Below are positions 63,992-64,000 of a stretch of DNA of 64,000 nucleotides, piece by piece (the stretch's first letter is position 1; the number at the start of each line of letters is the position of its first letter). Below the pieces are notes generated by a model. It was given only the letters and a program-made list of their open reading frames with translations, was not told where the DNA came from and made no database searches. The position numbers and the translations under genes are program-made. The DNA comes from Methylothermaceae bacteria B42 (lineage in GTDB: Bacteria; Pseudomonadota; Gammaproteobacteria; Methylococcales; Methylothermaceae): the NCBI GenBank assembly GCA_001566965.1, contig LSNW01000032.1:434001-498000 (forward strand), given 5' to 3'.

Positions 63992-64000
63992 ACGAATCCT

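Overview
The window is a 64 kb stretch of a gammaproteobacterial chromosome of moderate GC content. The evidence is the housekeeping genes (pyrF, argG, galE, lpxB), Gram-negative envelope systems (TonB receptor, TolC/RND efflux, lipid A synthesis), and respiratory genes typical of aerobic to microaerobic chemotrophs. A ba3-type oxidase, a bd oxidase beside a sulfide:quinone reductase, many c-type cytochromes and a Na+-type N-ATPase suggest a marine, saline or sulfidic lifestyle of the kind seen in Methylococcales or Chromatiales relatives. The genus cannot be fixed from sequence alone, and no rRNA, tRNA or CRISPR array was seen.

Layout. 1-2.5 kb: AEC transporter plus CinA-like protein, then pyrF. 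2.6-6.7 kb: an OprC-like (copper-type) TonB receptor divergent from an unusual fusion of a SafE/UreH-like membrane domain with a complete PspF-like sigma-54 activator. The intergenic region between them carries a candidate sigma-54 promoter and a perfect 16-bp palindrome. 6.7-9.6 kb: argG, repeat elements, and an orphan Card1-like CARF nuclease. 9.8-13.3 kb: ba3 oxidase with its small subunit IIa, a di-heme cytochrome and a TlpA-like thioredoxin. 13.3-13.9 kb: a VapC/Phd-type toxin-antitoxin pair. 14.5-18.5 kb: a parvulin isomerase, a seven-CXXCH cytochrome and a small cytochrome c. 18.7-23.9 kb: two GH57 enzymes and two glycosyltransferase-type proteins. 24.2-28.5 kb: SQR followed by cydABX. 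28.6-39.5 kb: a SulP transporter behind a near-consensus sigma-54 promoter, overlapping a hydrogenase-4-like complex whose large subunit has lost most Ni-Fe cysteines (Ehr type), then a DUF2490 outer-membrane protein and a PhnA-like protein. 39.7-42.5 kb: an NtrB/NtrC-type two-component pair. 42.8-49.1 kb: a TolC-MFP-RND exporter split by an antisense toxin-antitoxin pair. 49.2-52.4 kb: galE-lpxB, PsiE and SixA. 52.6-59.3 kb: N-ATPase operon atpDCQRBEFAG with a hairpin element between atpA and atpG. 59.4-64 kb: membrane proteins, GDT1 and ZIP metal transporters, a hemolysin III-like protein and a TM-helix-repeat channel-like protein.

The parts fit a respiratory and ion-homeostasis theme: sulfide electrons to quinone and bd oxidase; cytochrome c to ba3 oxidase; a Na+ ATPase; a SulP-Ehr complex that may couple anion or bicarbonate transport to cation and electron movement; and metal import under sigma-54 control. 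The best candidates for an undescribed system are the SafE-PspF fusion with its divergent TonB receptor, and the sigma-54-driven SulP-Ehr operon that lacks a ferredoxin subunit. A 167-bp repeat family occurs in three copies, one of which has its core inverted relative to its arms.
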